Source: Rapana venosa (lineage: Eukaryota > Mollusca > Gastropoda > Neogastropoda > Muricidae). From it: DNA of 64,000 nucleotides. The notes below the pieces were generated by a model, which saw nothing but the letters and a program-made list of their open reading frames with translations, ran no database searches and was not told the DNA's origin. Where the stretch lies: assembly GCA_028751875.1 (NCBI GenBank), contig CM054158.1:16964960-17028959 (forward strand), read 5' to 3'. The number at the start of each line of letters is the position of its first letter. The stretch's first letter is position 1. Made by a program: the position numbers and the translations under genes. Of this stretch, positions 25,950 to 37,934 are shown piece by piece.

Positions 25950-26384
25950 GAACAAAAAAAAAAAAGAATCCATCAACAGGAAATTGCATAACAATGTTAC
26001 AGCCATCCATCAATTCCAACAAGGGCCTCGCTGAGGAGACACCAGCCATCTCTTTCTCTCTCTCTCTCTCTGAGGCGGCTAACTGTCCAGTAGTAATACA
26101 TGCTGAAGCTGTTGGAAGCAAAGACGAAGACGTGGATGTAAGTAAAGTAAGCAAGACATCAGATGCATCAGAACAGAGAAGACAAGGTAGCCAGTCTATG
26201 AGCTGATTGTCAGTGTAGTAGCCTTGATGGCTTTCAACATCAATGCTTGCGCCATGCTACTTCCATGAAAGACTTTGTCGACGGGTCTGAGTTCTGCCTA
26301 TCATGGCAGCCTCAAACTACACAAGAGTATAAAAAAGAGGATCTCCCCAGAACTGCAGTTTTAACAGATACTGTCGCAACAGGT
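25950..26384 (+). other. Possible coding exon(s), unassigned
   Basis: A plus-strand frame to 26206 includes CPVVIHAEAVGSKDEDVDVS then KVSKTSDASEQRRQGSQS. A second frame from about 26200 reads CSSLDGFQHQCLRHATSMKD, FVDGSEFCLSWQPQTTQEYK, then KEDLPRTAVLTDTVAT, and runs straight into a consensus donor ACAG/GTAAGT at 26385. The amino-acid make-up is protein-like and unlike the surrounding repeat translations. The two frames could be bridged by a tiny intron (donor GAT/GTAAGT at 26139) or a frameshift. No family is recognised. It could equally be chance. Confidence 0.25.
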
Positions 26385-26919
26385 AAGTGTTCCAGGATTC
26401 CATCGTTGTAGGCCACTTAAGGCCAAGGAAGAAAGAGAAAAGAAAAACAAACATCAATGAAAAGCTGTACATGAGTTAGCTACCAGAATCACCAGACAAG
26501 CATGCAAAACATTCAGTATGTATACATGCAAAGATCTCTTATAGTTAAAGCACAAGTAGTAAACCTATTAAGTCAACAGTAAAAAATGAAGACATGTTAC
26601 AGTTTCTATTTCAGAGTCTAGATCTATGCATGCCTAGTTCAACAGTAGGATCACTGTAAATAAAACACTAAGAGCATAACTGACCAGGTCTGTGAGAGAG
26701 ATGTTAAGCCACAACATGCACTTTGGAAACGAAATATGAAAAAAAAAAAAAATGCTGTCTGCAAAAGGTAAAAAGTCAAGTCTAAGGTCATGTTCTGAGG
26801 ATCAACAGCCAGCTGATAGGGAGCTCTAGGTGAAAAAACCAAAATGAAACAGGACTGCTCTTCAACAACGCGGAATGATCACACAATGATGACACATGTG
26901 TGTGAACTATCACACATTC

Positions 26920-27120
26920 ATGACGTGTGTGTGTGTGTGTGTGCGCGCGCGCATGTGTGTAGTGGACAAGGAGGGTCTCAGCGCTTGTTTCAGCAGGACC
27001 ATCATCACAAGAGCATGGCAGAGGCAGAAACGAGGAGGAGGAAGAAAGGCGGGCAGTACAGTAGACAGCAGCAGCAGCAGCAGCAGAGCGGAACAGAACT
27101 GCAGGCAGTAGATGTGCAGA

Positions 27121-27154
<34 letters not shown>

Positions 27155-27180
27155 CAGCAGCAGTAGCAGCTAACAAGGCG
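26920..27180. repeat. GT tract and CAG/CAA-rich region
   Basis: (GT)n/(GC)n at 26924-26953, then two CAG-rich clusters at 27065-27088 and 27124-27172. The plus strand can be read as a Gln/Ser-rich peptide ending at 27173. No splice signals or conserved domain support a protein. Confidence 0.8.
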
Positions 27181-27314
27181 TAGCAACTATCCTGGACTGT
27201 AATGTTGTTGGCTAGCAGCATCCATCATGGGCTGACTGCCCTCCACACAGCCACTGGAGCTCATTAGGCCCTAGAGCTGGAGTCTGAAACAAAACAACCC
27301 CTGTCAGAACTGTA

Positions 27315-27319
27315 GTCAT

Positions 27320-27357
<38 letters not shown>

Positions 27358-27380
27358 CAGAGAGGGGGAAGAGAGGTGGG
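27315..27380. repeat. (GA)n microsatellite
   Basis: About 16 GA units followed by GA/GGGG-rich sequence. Confidence 0.9.
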
Positions 27381-27414
27381 GGGGAGAGAGGTGCAGGGAA
27401 AGAAAGGTAGCTGG

Positions 27415-27667
27415 GGGAAAGAGGGACTCCATGTGTGTATGCATTATACACTTGTGCATGAACTTATGGGTGTGCATGTATGTGTGCATATGTGTGTGCG
27501 TGCATATGTGTGCACATGCGCATGTGTTACCTCTATTACAAAATTCACAGAATTTGAGCCATGTTCAAAAGAAAATATATACTAATCTTGTTTTCACAGA
27601 ATTTTCAGCAAGAGCCAAACAGCATTACAGGTAATGCTAATATTTAAATGTACTGTATAATCTCTCC

Positions 27668-27699
<32 letters not shown>

Positions 27700-27714
27700 A
27701 ATTAAGGCAAATAT
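27415..27714. other. Short gene-free stretch
   Basis: GT-rich degenerate sequence at 27430-27530 and a (CT)n(CA)n tract at 27662-27699. Nothing coding is seen. Confidence 0.65.
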
Positions 27715-27965
27715 CTTTCGGATAAGATTATATTGTAGACCAAGGTCCTGTATGTGAACGCATACAGAACATCTTGCCCACAAGTTAAAACCTGTTCCAC
27801 CTGTTGGACGAGTAGGCCATTATGTAACAGTGGGAAAGGATGACAAAATTTACATAGCCACATGCACATGGGGACAAAACATTAATGTTAAAAACAAACA
27901 AACCACACGAGTGCTTATTCCATTATCCTTGAAATAAGAATTCAAATACAGGAATTTAAATAAAT
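27715..27965 (+). mobile_element. S2-type SINE fragment
   Basis: CGGATAAGATTATATTGTAG, GAACGCATACAGAACATCTT, GAGTAGGCCATTATG and CGAGTGCTTATTCCATTATC match the copy at 39648-39870. The tRNA-like head is missing. Confidence 0.75.
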
Positions 27966-28537
27966 TAACCACAACAAAATAAGGGTCTACATACTTTTAC
28001 TTAAGTGTGCACTCCCCCCCCCCCCCCTCCTCCCCCTTTTACAGTAACTTATACAGTGTCACACCAAAATATGTCAATTCAATTGATGATAGAGTGATCA
28101 CAACACTTCTACCCCCTTAAAATCCCAAGCACAAAAACGTCAATATGCCATAAACTAAAAATGTTACAAGAGGTTCAAAAGTGTTTATTCAAATGTACCA
28201 CACAGTCATGGTCCTACTACCCATATGGCAACTGCACTGATTTTTTAAATTGCTACCACTGTACTGAGAAACACTGCTGTCAAATACATTATAACTGATG
28301 GTGTAAAGTAAGCTCAGAATCTGGATCTGTGCTGCAGCCAACAGTTTGGTGCATAATGGTAGAACTTTTCACAATCAAAACTGTGAACAGCACAGCTCAC
28401 TTGTTTGTTTGACTGTATACAACAAAATTAACATGGCCAAAAACATGACAATATAAAATGTGCATTGTTCACAGCTCACACTATCACAGACACTCCCTTC
28501 TAGCTTGAATTGTGTCAGGTAGTAGGCCGGTATAGGC

Positions 28538-28540
<3 letters not shown>
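27966..28540. other. Gene-free stretch
   Basis: A (C)14 tract at 28014-28027; otherwise unique AT-rich sequence. Confidence 0.6.

Positions 28541-28602
<62 letters not shown>
28541..28602. repeat. (CT)n microsatellite
   Basis: About 30 perfect CT units. It abuts the 5' end of the next LINE fragment. Confidence 0.95.
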
Positions 28603-28604
<2 letters not shown>

Positions 28605-28609
28605 AATGA

Positions 28610-29098
28610 TGTCTGCTTAGACTTGGGGTATCAGACATAAATGTTAATAAATTTAGATATAATATAGAACATGATGATGATGACTGCAGGTTGCTATGCC
28701 CATTATGTAAGGAAACAGTGGAAGATGAAGTTCATTTTGTGCTGTGCTGTCCAGCATTAGAAGATGTCAGACAGAATTACATTCCAATAAAGTATAGTAG
28801 ACAGCCTAATTTATTTAGATTCTGTTTACTCATGGCATCTAGTCAACCTGAGATTCTGCGCAGCCTTGCTTTATATTTGTGTAAAGCCTTTAGAATAAGA
28901 GATATCTTGGTTTCTTAAGTCATATTTTTTTGTAACTGAATTTATTGTGGTGGTTCTGGTTATACAATAACATTTTGGGGGGTTTGTGCTTCCTTATTTT
29001 TCTTACTAAAATACTAAGCAGTTTGGTAACCCCCCCCCCCCCCCCCCCCCTCTCTCATGTATAGGCCAATGGCCTTTTGTGAATAAATCGTTCCAGTT
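28610..29098 (+). mobile_element. Non-LTR retrotransposon 3' fragment
   Basis: A frame open to a stop at 28918 reads LGVSDINVNKFRYNIEHDDD, then LLCPLCKETVEDEVHFVLCC, PALEDVRQNYIPIKYSRQ and LYLCKAFRIRDILVS. This is a C-x2-C ... VHF-x2-C LINE C-terminus. The 3' UTR ends in ATGGCCTTTTGTGAATAAAT, with a (C)21 tract at 29030-29050. It is 5'-truncated and flanked on both sides by (CT)n. Confidence 0.8.
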
Positions 29099-29100
29099 TG

Positions 29101-29115
29101 AGCTCTCTCTCTCTC

Positions 29116-29148
<33 letters not shown>
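29101..29148. repeat. (CT)n microsatellite at the LINE 3' end
   Basis: (CT)n with one CA break, starting directly after the LINE terminus GTTCCAGTTTGAG. Confidence 0.95.
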
Positions 29149-29151
<3 letters not shown>

Positions 29152-31564
29152 GCTATTCTCCCTTCCTAAAACTATTTTTTCAACATCAACAAAATCCCCC
29201 TTTTTGTGCTGTTGTAGTAGTAAGAGTCACACCAAAAGTTTGCTGGTCATTCAATTAATCAAAGAAAAAATGATAAAAAGCATGCAAAATGATTCAAATG
29301 AACAGTCCACTATGCTTGCAGAGCTGTACCTTGCCCTGGTATCAATTACAACTGATGTCCCCAGTTCTTTTTCAATAGCAACAAGGTGATTGTATTTCAT
29401 ATCAATTGGTACATTATAGAAATGCACTAACTGACTAAGCCAGAATGCATTTACCTTGTCTTCCCACTTTTTTCCTTTGTCAACACTGCTGTTTCCATAG
29501 AAAGTGGGTTCCCTTTCTAATAATTAAAGCAATCTTCAAAATGACATCATGTAAGTCCACTGTATCCATTCTCTTTGCATACTAACTTTTTTTTCCTTCC
29601 ACAACTACTGCTGTGGAGTTCACCAGCAGTGAGAGTTTTTGTGTATGACTATGAGGCTGTTTTTGCTCTCTATTAGGTGGGCACATTCTAACTTTTGAGG
29701 ATATATATAATAACATTTAAAACAATGTTACTGCCTGCTACAGCTACGGATAGAATTGCCACCAGCACATCCACCTGCAATAGTCACACATCTTGATGAC
29801 TATAAGACTGACAAAAATGTCCTTAGCTTGATGAGTCAACAAAAGCCGTAAATGAACTACTTGTAGATAAAAAGGGTCAGGCTGCCTTCCTAGACAAATG
29901 CTACAGCTTCCAGCCCTGAATTAGTAATGTTCAGTGAATGATTGGAATTTGTTTTACAGTTGTTTTTTAACGCCAAATTCAGTGACCAATAAAGTAAAAT
30001 AGGCACAGCCGCTTATCATGCAGCAAGCAAAAAATAAACCTGTATCATTTAAAGATCTTTTTTAAAAATTTTATTTAACAGTTCTTACAACTCATGACAG
30101 TAGTTCTGTTAAAATGACAACATGAGCAACAACAAAAACAAAACCCAAAAAGGTACCATCGTTTGATATTTAAACAATATGAGTGAATAACAATTTTTTT
30201 TAATTATACACACCCGACAGAAAGCACTTGGGACGAGAATGAAGCCGTGTGTGAGCGAATCACAGTAGGGGTGTGTGCCACGCAGTCCTGCAATGGTGTC
30301 CAGTTCACGATGATTTGGGGGTCACACGAAGGATGGTGTTCATGGGACACAGGCCCTCAGCTATTGGTCTTCCTTACCCCGGCCCTCTATCCCAGGTCAG
30401 GCAAGCAGCAATTCCTCAGGGTTGTAGTGCCTTTTGGGGGTCAGGCTGTCATGGTCTTGGGGGGACAAGAGTAGCTCTACTTTACTTCCACTGAAGATGG
30501 GGGATCAGGCTGGCTCCAAATCAAACTTAACAGCTGGGTTGGGAATTTTTCATGTTCAACGAGTGGGTGGAAATGTGGAAATGTGAGACTGTGAAAGTGA
30601 GAAGTCACTAAGAAACTGTAGTGCGAGTCAACAGGTTGTAAAATAAACTGTGGGTCAAACTCTGAATCCAAAGGAATGTGATTTGTGTTCTTCAAACCAA
30701 CCAAGAAAAAAAAAAAGGAGGATTGTGGCGTCATCATGCTTGTGATTTGCCCATGTTCTAAGTTTTGTGTGCATAGTTTTTCTTTTTCAAATACTAGGCA
30801 TCAACACCGTTCACCCAGGCCAGAGAGGAAAAAACCTGCCAACAGAATACAGACATCAGTCGTTTTAAAAAATTAAAACAATTTGCACAGATAATTCAAT
30901 AGATTAATTACTAAATTATACAATAACAAACAGCAGAAAGATGATCTATAGAATAGATACACACAGAAGGCTTCTCCCCTTTCACTTGTTTTAGGTTAAA
31001 CTTAGATTTTTAAGTAGCGAGTGAAACAAAGTATAATTGCCATATAATTTATACTAATTCTACAACTGTACTAGTATAAAATACTCAGTAATAAATGAAA
31101 TGGACGATTGATTCAAAAAAAAAAAAAAAAAAGAAACTTAGAAAGAAAGAAAGAAAAAAGTAATTAATACGTTCAATAACTCATTAACTGTGGTACTCAT
31201 TGAAAGGAGTGGATTCTTTTTTTCTTTTTTTTAAATGTTGGGTTACAACACATTTCATTCTAAAGACAAAGTGCTGAATCTTGAACTTAGCAGAAACTGA
31301 GAAAGATGTCTTGCCGCAATTGAAGCATATTCCGCCACTGTATTGTGTGTTTAATTTAAAATTAAGTATTTTAACTGATTTATTCTGCCTTTTGCCGTTT
31401 TAGGTTCCACTTCAAACCAAAACAACAAAACCAACAAACAAACCAATATATAAAACAACAAACACGTATACCATATGAAAACTTTTAAAGTGTACTTAAC
31501 TGAGCACACTGAAAAACACGTGAATTACCATAATCGATAATCATAATGGACTGGTAATTATATT
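29149..31564. other. Gene-free stretch
   Basis: Mostly AT-rich. A slightly GC-richer block at 30230-30480 has two overlapping frames of about 75 codons without a recognised domain. A GAAA-rich tract lies at 31137-31160. No gene is supported. Confidence 0.6.
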
Positions 31565-31940
31565 ATTTATACGTAGGACAAAAACAGAGACCAGACTTCA
31601 CAAAAATGTGCAAAACAGTGGCGGTCTGGGTGCTAGTCTTTCAGATGAGATGATAAACTAAAGTGCCATGCATGGCATACACTTTGCACAAGTTAAATAA
31701 TACATGAACAAGAAGAGTTGTTGCTGGCAAAATTCTGCAGAAAAAGGCACAATAATACATTAATAGACAGATCATATTGATAGAGAATTAATCTTGAATA
31801 ATAATATAATAGTACAGTTGTATAGGAGAACACGCAACATTTGTTAAAACTAATAAAAGAAAAGAGGGAGATGGAGATGATGATAGTGCTGCTCTAATGG
31901 TAACAAACACTCCCCAAGGAAAGTACCCCCACAATTTGTG
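31565..31940 (+). mobile_element. SINE type S1 copy, decayed
   Basis: GTGGCGGTCTGGGTGCTAGT, CTTTCAGATGAGATGATAAA, GAGTTGTTGCTGGCAAAATT and AGTGCTGCTCTAATGGT match the S1 body. The head is degraded. Confidence 0.7.
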
Positions 31941-34316
31941 CAGATGACAACTAGACAAGCTATTACTGGAAAGTGGTGTGCAATTTATGAACCACATTTT
32001 ATTGCTGGCACTGAACACACTACGGTATCAAACACACTAGGGTGTCAAACAAGAGACAGTGTATACCATGCTCAAGTTATATAATTAAAATACAAAATTT
32101 TTAAATTAAAAAAAAAAATCCACTATAGTTGACAGAGTTGTATTTGTAATGTGACTATTCTGCCATAATAAAACTTCTTTTTTTTTAAAAGGGGGAAAAA
32201 ATCCCAAATGGCTAACAACAGTACACCCCCCACCCCCTCCACACACACACATACCACTACCACCACTGACCAGTTTAAAAACTTTCAAAGAAAAAGTGTT
32301 TAAACACAAGTCTGGATCATAGTGGATGAAAAAACAATTATAAATTATAGCTGCACACCAAATGAAAGCTCTTCAGAGTGCAGGGCTGACCTTTTTTCAA
32401 GGAAGAGACTTACATCATGTATGTATTTTATTTCAAGACTATTACAGTATTTGTTTTATACTAGTATCATGCTAAGCTGCCATGCCTTATTCAGTAGATC
32501 TGACACTGACATTGTGACAAGGTTGTTATCAAGACATAGGAGGGCTCTGCTGATTATTTTTCAATGATTTGATATAATTAATGATAATGTCAGTATGTTG
32601 ATCATGACAAAAAATTGTGACTAGTATTAGAAATTAATTTATAATTGATTCATTACAAAGAGGGTTCTGCTAACTGAACAATAATACTTTCATAGTGTCA
32701 ATATGTTGATCAGCAGATCAATACAAATTATGACTCCAATAGTAATACTAGTAATACTAATACAGTAATAGTAATCTCTTATTACCTAGTAATAGTAATT
32801 AATATCTTATTACCTTGATGGTAAAGAACACAAATGTTTAAAGTTATTGAAATGGTGACTTGGTCACTCACTCATTGTATCACTTAATCACTATCAGTAT
32901 CAATCATACTATCAACATGGAAAAAGACAGAGAGAGAGAGAGTACAAGTTTACACTGGTTACAGACTTTACAGTTAACTATGTTACTTGCAGAAACCCTA
33001 CTTGGAAAAGTCGCATTGTTTTACACTGTAACCCCCCTCCCCACCAAAAAAACCCCAACAAACCCATACCGAACCCCAAAACAAAACACACACACGCACA
33101 CACCTACTACGTGACCTACACATGCGCGCACACACACATTTATTTATACATACAAATGTATACATGTGTACAAAACCCCACCACCACTAACCCTAGGTAA
33201 AACAAATCCAAACCAAAAATTGAAAAAGCAACACAAAAACGGCCTTGACGCTTGAGACAAAATGAGAAGCCCAGTAAGCTGAGTAACTGAAGCCTATTAA
33301 AAATCTTTTAACTATTAATTTTTAAAAATGTTTACTTCAGATTATTATCATAGGCCTTTTTCTTTTAAAATTTTGTAGCCACCAGCCACCAGTCACAATT
33401 CCTGAATTTAAAAAAAAAGTTGATTCCCCCCAATCCTGATTACTAATTAAAGTTAATTACATACTAACATTATAGTAACATAGCAATTTTTTTCTCAATA
33501 TAAACAGGAATACAGCTTGTAAAGTTCTACAGCTTGTAGTTTTTAAAAAAAACACACCAAAAAACCCTATAAGTATAATTATTATTAATATTAATTAACA
33601 ATGAGAACTAAATAACATTATTATTTTAATAATTGACAATTTACTTGTGAAACATTATAATTCAGGAGGCTAAACTTTTCATCATGTGATGATGCACAAG
33701 TGTATTCTTTTGTCAAGTGTTATCTTGTTAAATATGGTGTCATGGTCACTGAATCAAGACAACATCCACCTGTAGACATTATTATCTTTCACACTAAAAT
33801 TTCTTTAATTTTTTTTTCTTTAGTTTATTTCTTTGAACTTTAAATTTGCTCCACAAAGACCACTTTACCAGATCTACTATGAGATAGTTTTGAACATTAA
33901 TCTGTGAGTGAAGCCCAACTATTTTCATGAACAAGAACCATCTTATCATGCAAACTGGGTTAGAATAAAAAAGAAAAATTATGTACAACTATGCACAAGT
34001 AAATTCAACAGAAAAATGTTGGAAATTACTTACTTTTGCTTCTTTTTTCATCCAGTGGAGAACTTTCACCCAAAGATCCTTGATCAATTCCAGCAGTGAA
34101 AATGCCCTGAATACTTTTCATTAAGTCCACTATGGTCTTGTTCCAACTGTTATCACTGTTTTGGTATCATAAACTGCAGAATTTGCTCAGCAAAGTTCTG
34201 TTATGCTCTTCATGATGAAAATGGCAAGAGTGCACACTTCTACTTTTCTAGTGATAAACACACCATCCACACTACTGGAAATATGAATCTTCAATTAACA
34301 CAATCTGAGCCAAGTT
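31941..34316. other. Shaker 3' flank and probable 3' UTR
   Basis: AT-rich sequence downstream of the Shaker stop on its strand. It holds TAATAC-type degenerate triplet repeats at 32735-32815, (GA)4 near 32930 and A/T-rich sequence to 34316. Some of it is probably Shaker 3' UTR, but its end cannot be fixed from sequence. Confidence 0.55.
33824..33829 (-). terminator. Candidate Shaker poly(A) signal
   Basis: AATAAA on the minus strand about 490 bases after the Shaker stop. Such hexamers are common in this AT-rich DNA, so this is only a candidate. Confidence 0.25.
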
Positions 34317-35861
34317 TCACACATCCGTCTCCATTCCAAAATTGTTGGCACTAGAAGGATTGTTTGCCTTCACGGCATGGTTCTCTTTTGTCTTCTCTGT
34401 AAGAGAGACACTGTTTCCCTCTTCCATTTCCATAATGTCAGAACCACACTCTGAATCAATGGAGCCTTTCTTTTCTGGATAGCCTGGGCATGACTGGACA
34501 TGTTTATAGGTACTTTTGTCACTGCCTTCTCCTTCTCTGTGGTAGAAGTAATTGAAGTTCGACACTATGACAGGAACTGGCAATGCAATAGTCAGCACAC
34601 CAGCAATTGCACAGAGTGAACCCACTAACTTGCCCCACACACTTATAGGTCTCATGTCACCATACCCCACTGTTGTCATGGTGACCACTGCCCACCAAAA
34701 CGCATCTGGAATACTCTTAAAATGTGTCTGATCAGCATCTGCTTCTGCAAAATACACTGCACTGGAAAACAGGATCACTCCAATGAAGAGGAAGAAGATC
34801 AGTAACCCCAGTTCTCTCATGCTGGCTTTCAGAGTCTGCCCCAAAATCTGCAGCCCTTTAGAATGTCTTGATAATTTAAAGATTCGGAACACTCTCACAA
34901 GCCTGATAACCCTTAAAATTGCCAGGGACATGGCTTGACTACTGCCTTTGTTCTCATCTGCCACAACAGTGCCCAAGGTGATAAAATATGGAATGATGGC
35001 AATAATGTCAATGCAATTCATAATATTTTTGAAGAAACCTAACTTTTCTGGACATGAAGCAAACCGAACCAACAACTCAAAAGTAAACCAGATGATGCAG
35101 CATGTCTCAATGATAAAGAAGGGTTCATTGAATTTTGGGATGTCATCTTCATATAATGACTCTCTACTGGTATTCTCAGTAGCATTCATCACTCGGTAGT
35201 GTTTGAATTCTGGCAATGTCTCCAAACAAAATATCACAATAGACAGCAGGATGATAACAACAGAAAAGATGGCAATCAGTCGGGCTGCAGTTGAGCTTTC
35301 TGGATAATCAAACAGTAACCACACACGCCTTTGAAATTCATTTTGAGGTAAAGGTTTTTCTTCTTCTTTGATGAAGCCTTCATCCTCTCGATACCTTTCA
35401 AAAGCGAGCTCTCCTAATTCATAGAACTTTATTTCTTCTGAGAACACATCTATTGGCACATTCACTGGTCTCCTCAACCTCCCCCCACTTTGGTAAAAGT
35501 ATAGTATTGCATCAAAACTCGGTCGATTCCTATCGAAAAAGTACTCATTTCGTAGGGGGTCATAGTACCGGTTCCTCTTCTGTGGGTTTCCTAGGAGAGT
35601 GTCTGGAAACTGTTGCAGGGTTTTCAGCTGCGTCTCGAACCTCAGCCCGCTGATGTTGATCACGACCCGCTCGCAGCAGTCATAGTCGCTCCCGGGTGGG
35701 CCCATCCCATCATCCAGATTGACATTGTCTTCGTCCGACAGCTTTGGGTAGGACCTGGAATTGGGAAGAGTAGGCAGTGAGAGAAGAGGTTTTTGGTAAC
35801 TGTCTCGGTAATGAGTTACGGGCCCCCCATTGCCCTCAACCCCTGCCATTGCGACTTCCAT
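34317..35861 (-). CDS. Sh: Shaker-type (Kv1) voltage-gated potassium channel, short isoform / core exon
   Basis: Pore-forming alpha subunit of a tetrameric voltage-gated K+ channel in the plasma membrane. A single frame of 514 codons from ATG 35861-35859 (in-frame TAG 12 bases upstream). T1 tetramerisation domain about 64-155 ([20 protein letters not shown]). S1 about 194-214, S2 247-267, S3 280-300. S4 309-332 has Arg/Lys every third residue ([20 protein letters not shown]). S5 350-371, pore helix and filter 386-402 with TVGYGD, S6 411-437 with [10 protein letters not shown]226-A-T is a possible glycosylation site in the S1-S2 loop. The last four residues ETDV are a class I PDZ-binding motif. 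Arg404 follows the filter, where fly Shaker has Thr. An internal splice acceptor at 35756-35755 lets upstream exons replace residues 1-35. Confidence 0.97.
   Translation of the reverse strand: MEVAMAGVEGNGGPVTHYRDSYQKPLLSLPTLPNSRSYPKLSDEDNVNLDDGMGPPGSDYDCCERVVINISGLRFETQLKTLQQFPDTLLGNPQKRNRYYDPLRNEYFFDRNRPSFDAILYFYQSGGRLRRPVNVPIDVFSEEIKFYELGELAFERYREDEGFIKEEEKPLPQNEFQRRVWLLFDYPESSTAARLIAIFSVVIILLSIVIFCLETLPEFKHYRVMNATENTSRESLYEDDIPKFNEPFFIIETCCIIWFTFELLVRFASCPEKLGFFKNIMNCIDIIAIIPYFITLGTVVADENKGSSQAMSLAILRVIRLVRVFRIFKLSRHSKGLQILGQTLKASMRELGLLIFFLFIGVILFSSAVYFAEADADQTHFKSIPDAFWWAVVTMTTVGYGDMRPISVWGKLVGSLCAIAGVLTIALPVPVIVSNFNYFYHREGEGSDKSTYKHVQSCPGYPEKKGSIDSECGSDIMEMEEGNSVSLTEKTKENHAVKANNPSSANNFGMETDV
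35754..35775 (-). promoter_or_regulatory. Internal 3' splice site within the Shaker frame
   Basis: On the minus strand, a pyrimidine-rich run (about 35788-35757) ends in TTCCAG, then GTCCTACCC. The cut falls after the second base of codon 36 (Arg), phase 2, exactly the phase left by the exon ending at 41960. The downstream protein begins SYPKLSDED, the place where fly Shaker isoforms also diverge. Confidence 0.75.
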
Positions 35862-36913
35862 CTGGCTAGTCTAGATCTGGCCTTCGAATATACATCCATG
35901 CAAGGTAGGGGTAATCCCGGGCATCAACCTCGGCCCTAAGGCCGCAGTTTTCACCACATTCGATCATTATAAATCGACAAAATGGCGGACAAAAATAATA
36001 CTCTTGTTCCCCGGATGGAATCGATTATTTTGACGTCACAAGCACTTGCACGACTGTCATTAGACAAGGCCTACAGCAGACACAGCATAAAGCATGATGC
36101 AAACAACAATGGGCATTATCTAACTACACAACATTCCAAGTAAAGGGGAGGGGGAAGCCATTCATGATAGCAACTAAGGTAAACAGGGTCAATTTCCAAA
36201 AAAACAGCTGTCCCGCTGAACTAGGCCTATGACGAGCAACTAATCTAAGCAAAGCACCGAGCACACACAGACAACCCTTCACACAACATGCAGTGCCAGT
36301 CCTACACACTGCAGCCTGACCTAAAGTGTTCGATTAGAGTACAAAAAAGCCAATCGTTTTCTTTTAACGAGCAAATGTACATGCGTTCTTGGCGATCATA
36401 GATTATCACACACGCTACACATTGGGTTTTGAGTAGTTCTGTACTCCACGAAAACTTAATACCTTTGTTAGTAGGTAAATTTTGGCAGTTCTTCAGTTAA
36501 TAATAGCACCAACCAATCAGATTCTTGTGATCAACATAAACAATTGTACAACCACGAAAGAAATTTAAAATTGTGTATAGTATTTTCGAAAAACTAATAA
36601 ATTACCAATGAAGATAACAGAACTGATCTATAAAACGTTTTTTAATTTACTATTATTATTATCATCGGAACTAATGTATTTGCTGCGGCAGGGTGACTTA
36701 CCCTGTTCTATACGAAACGGCGCATGCGCTTATAGTGTTGTTTCATTGTGCTTTGTGCAAGCGGCAAGAAGATTGAAGGAACGTGGTAAAGCATTAGACG
36801 GGAAGCAAGCGGCGTAAGCCGAACGTGATAGCTTTAGGCCTATGTGGTCTAACTAGATCGGTAAATTATAATTTTATTTGGCTGAGATCTTGTATTTCCA
36901 ACAAGTGTAAGCG
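35862..36913. promoter_or_regulatory. Divergent promoter region between Shaker and U1-70K
   Basis: About 1 kb between the Shaker short-isoform ATG (minus) and the U1-70K ATG (plus). Motifs seen: a YY1-like CAAAATGGCGGAC at 35978-35990, a perfect CRE TGACGTCA at 36031-36038, and an NRF1-like palindrome GCGCATGCGC at 36720-36729. The first two are nearer Shaker; the last is nearer U1-70K, as expected for a housekeeping promoter. Transcription starts are not visible from sequence alone. Confidence 0.5.
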
Positions 36914-37057
36914 ATGACACAGTTTTTGCCACCAAATTTGTTGGCTCTGTTTGCTGCACGTGAACCACTGCCATACCTACCACCCAGCGATAAATTGCCG
37001 CATGAGAAGAAAAGACCTCCCTACATTGGCTTATCAGGATTTTTAAACAATTTTGAG
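36914..37057 (+). CDS. SNRNP70: U1 snRNP 70 kDa protein, exon 1
   Basis: 48 codons from ATG at 36914, reading [40 protein letters not shown] and SGFLNNFE, ending at the donor GAG/GTATGA (phase 0). The MTQ(F/Y)[12 protein letters not shown](D/E)P opening is diagnostic of U1-70K. In the U1 snRNP this N-terminal arm wraps the Sm ring and contacts U1-C; the RRM that binds U1 stem-loop I is encoded further on. Acts in the nucleus in 5' splice-site recognition. Intron 1 is 10.8 kb and holds two antisense Shaker exons. Confidence 0.95.
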
Positions 37058-37934
37058 GTATGAAGATTTTCTTGATCCCTTTTTTGCTGGATGAATGTGT
37101 ATGTGCATGTGTAAGCGTGCGAAGAAGTGATGACTAGTAGATGAAGGTTCAGATTATGAACAGTTTTGGTGACTTATAAAGTGATCCATATACATGTAGA
37201 ACTTTACAATTACAGTATAATGAGTATATCATGTGCACAGCCATGTTACATTACATTATTATTTTTGTTTCACAACTTCTACATTCTTAATAAACGTGTC
37301 AGTAATATTAACTTTTAAGTGTAATATACATTACTTTAAATGCAGCCTGTTTGAACTATGTATACGTTATTCATGTCATCCATCAGTTACTTGTTATTAG
37401 TAATATTACTTCATAAAGTATTCACTTATCAACTGGTAGCCTACATGAGGCTTTGACGGCATTGACGAAATTCAGTTTCAGCACTCATATTTTGTTTTGG
37501 GTTTTTTGTTTGCTTTTATCATGAGTTCATAGATTTATAGGCCTACTCTAGTTGGAGTACTACTTGGTATGTAATTGTTAGAAATAGTTCTAGTAAACTA
37601 TCAAGTATCATTGTTTTTTTATTTGCAGTCTTTATTTGAATAAGTTTATTTAACTTTATTGTAGGGAAGAAAAGCATTACAACTACTCAACTAGAGGATG
37701 TTCCAAGTTAGCTGCATAGGTATACATGGGATCTTCTATTATGTTATCCGACAAATTAATACTTGCTATAAAGTTTAATAAACTAACTAGTGCCAATCTA
37801 TAGGGCATTGATACATTATTGCTATGTACTATACTCTATAGTCCCTTGCACTTGTTTATAATTTAAATATTTATTCTTTTATTTGGATGATAGACCTCAT
37901 GGAATTTGAGCACTCACACGCTTTTTAAGTTTTT
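37058..37934. other. U1-70K intron 1, 5' part
   Basis: Unique AT-rich intron sequence (also antisense Shaker intron) with no further feature seen. Confidence 0.65.

Noticed and set aside
30240..30500. Two plus-strand frames of about 75 codons in a GC-richer patch
   Set aside because: Overlapping frames, no recognised domain, no splice sites; not enough to call a gene.
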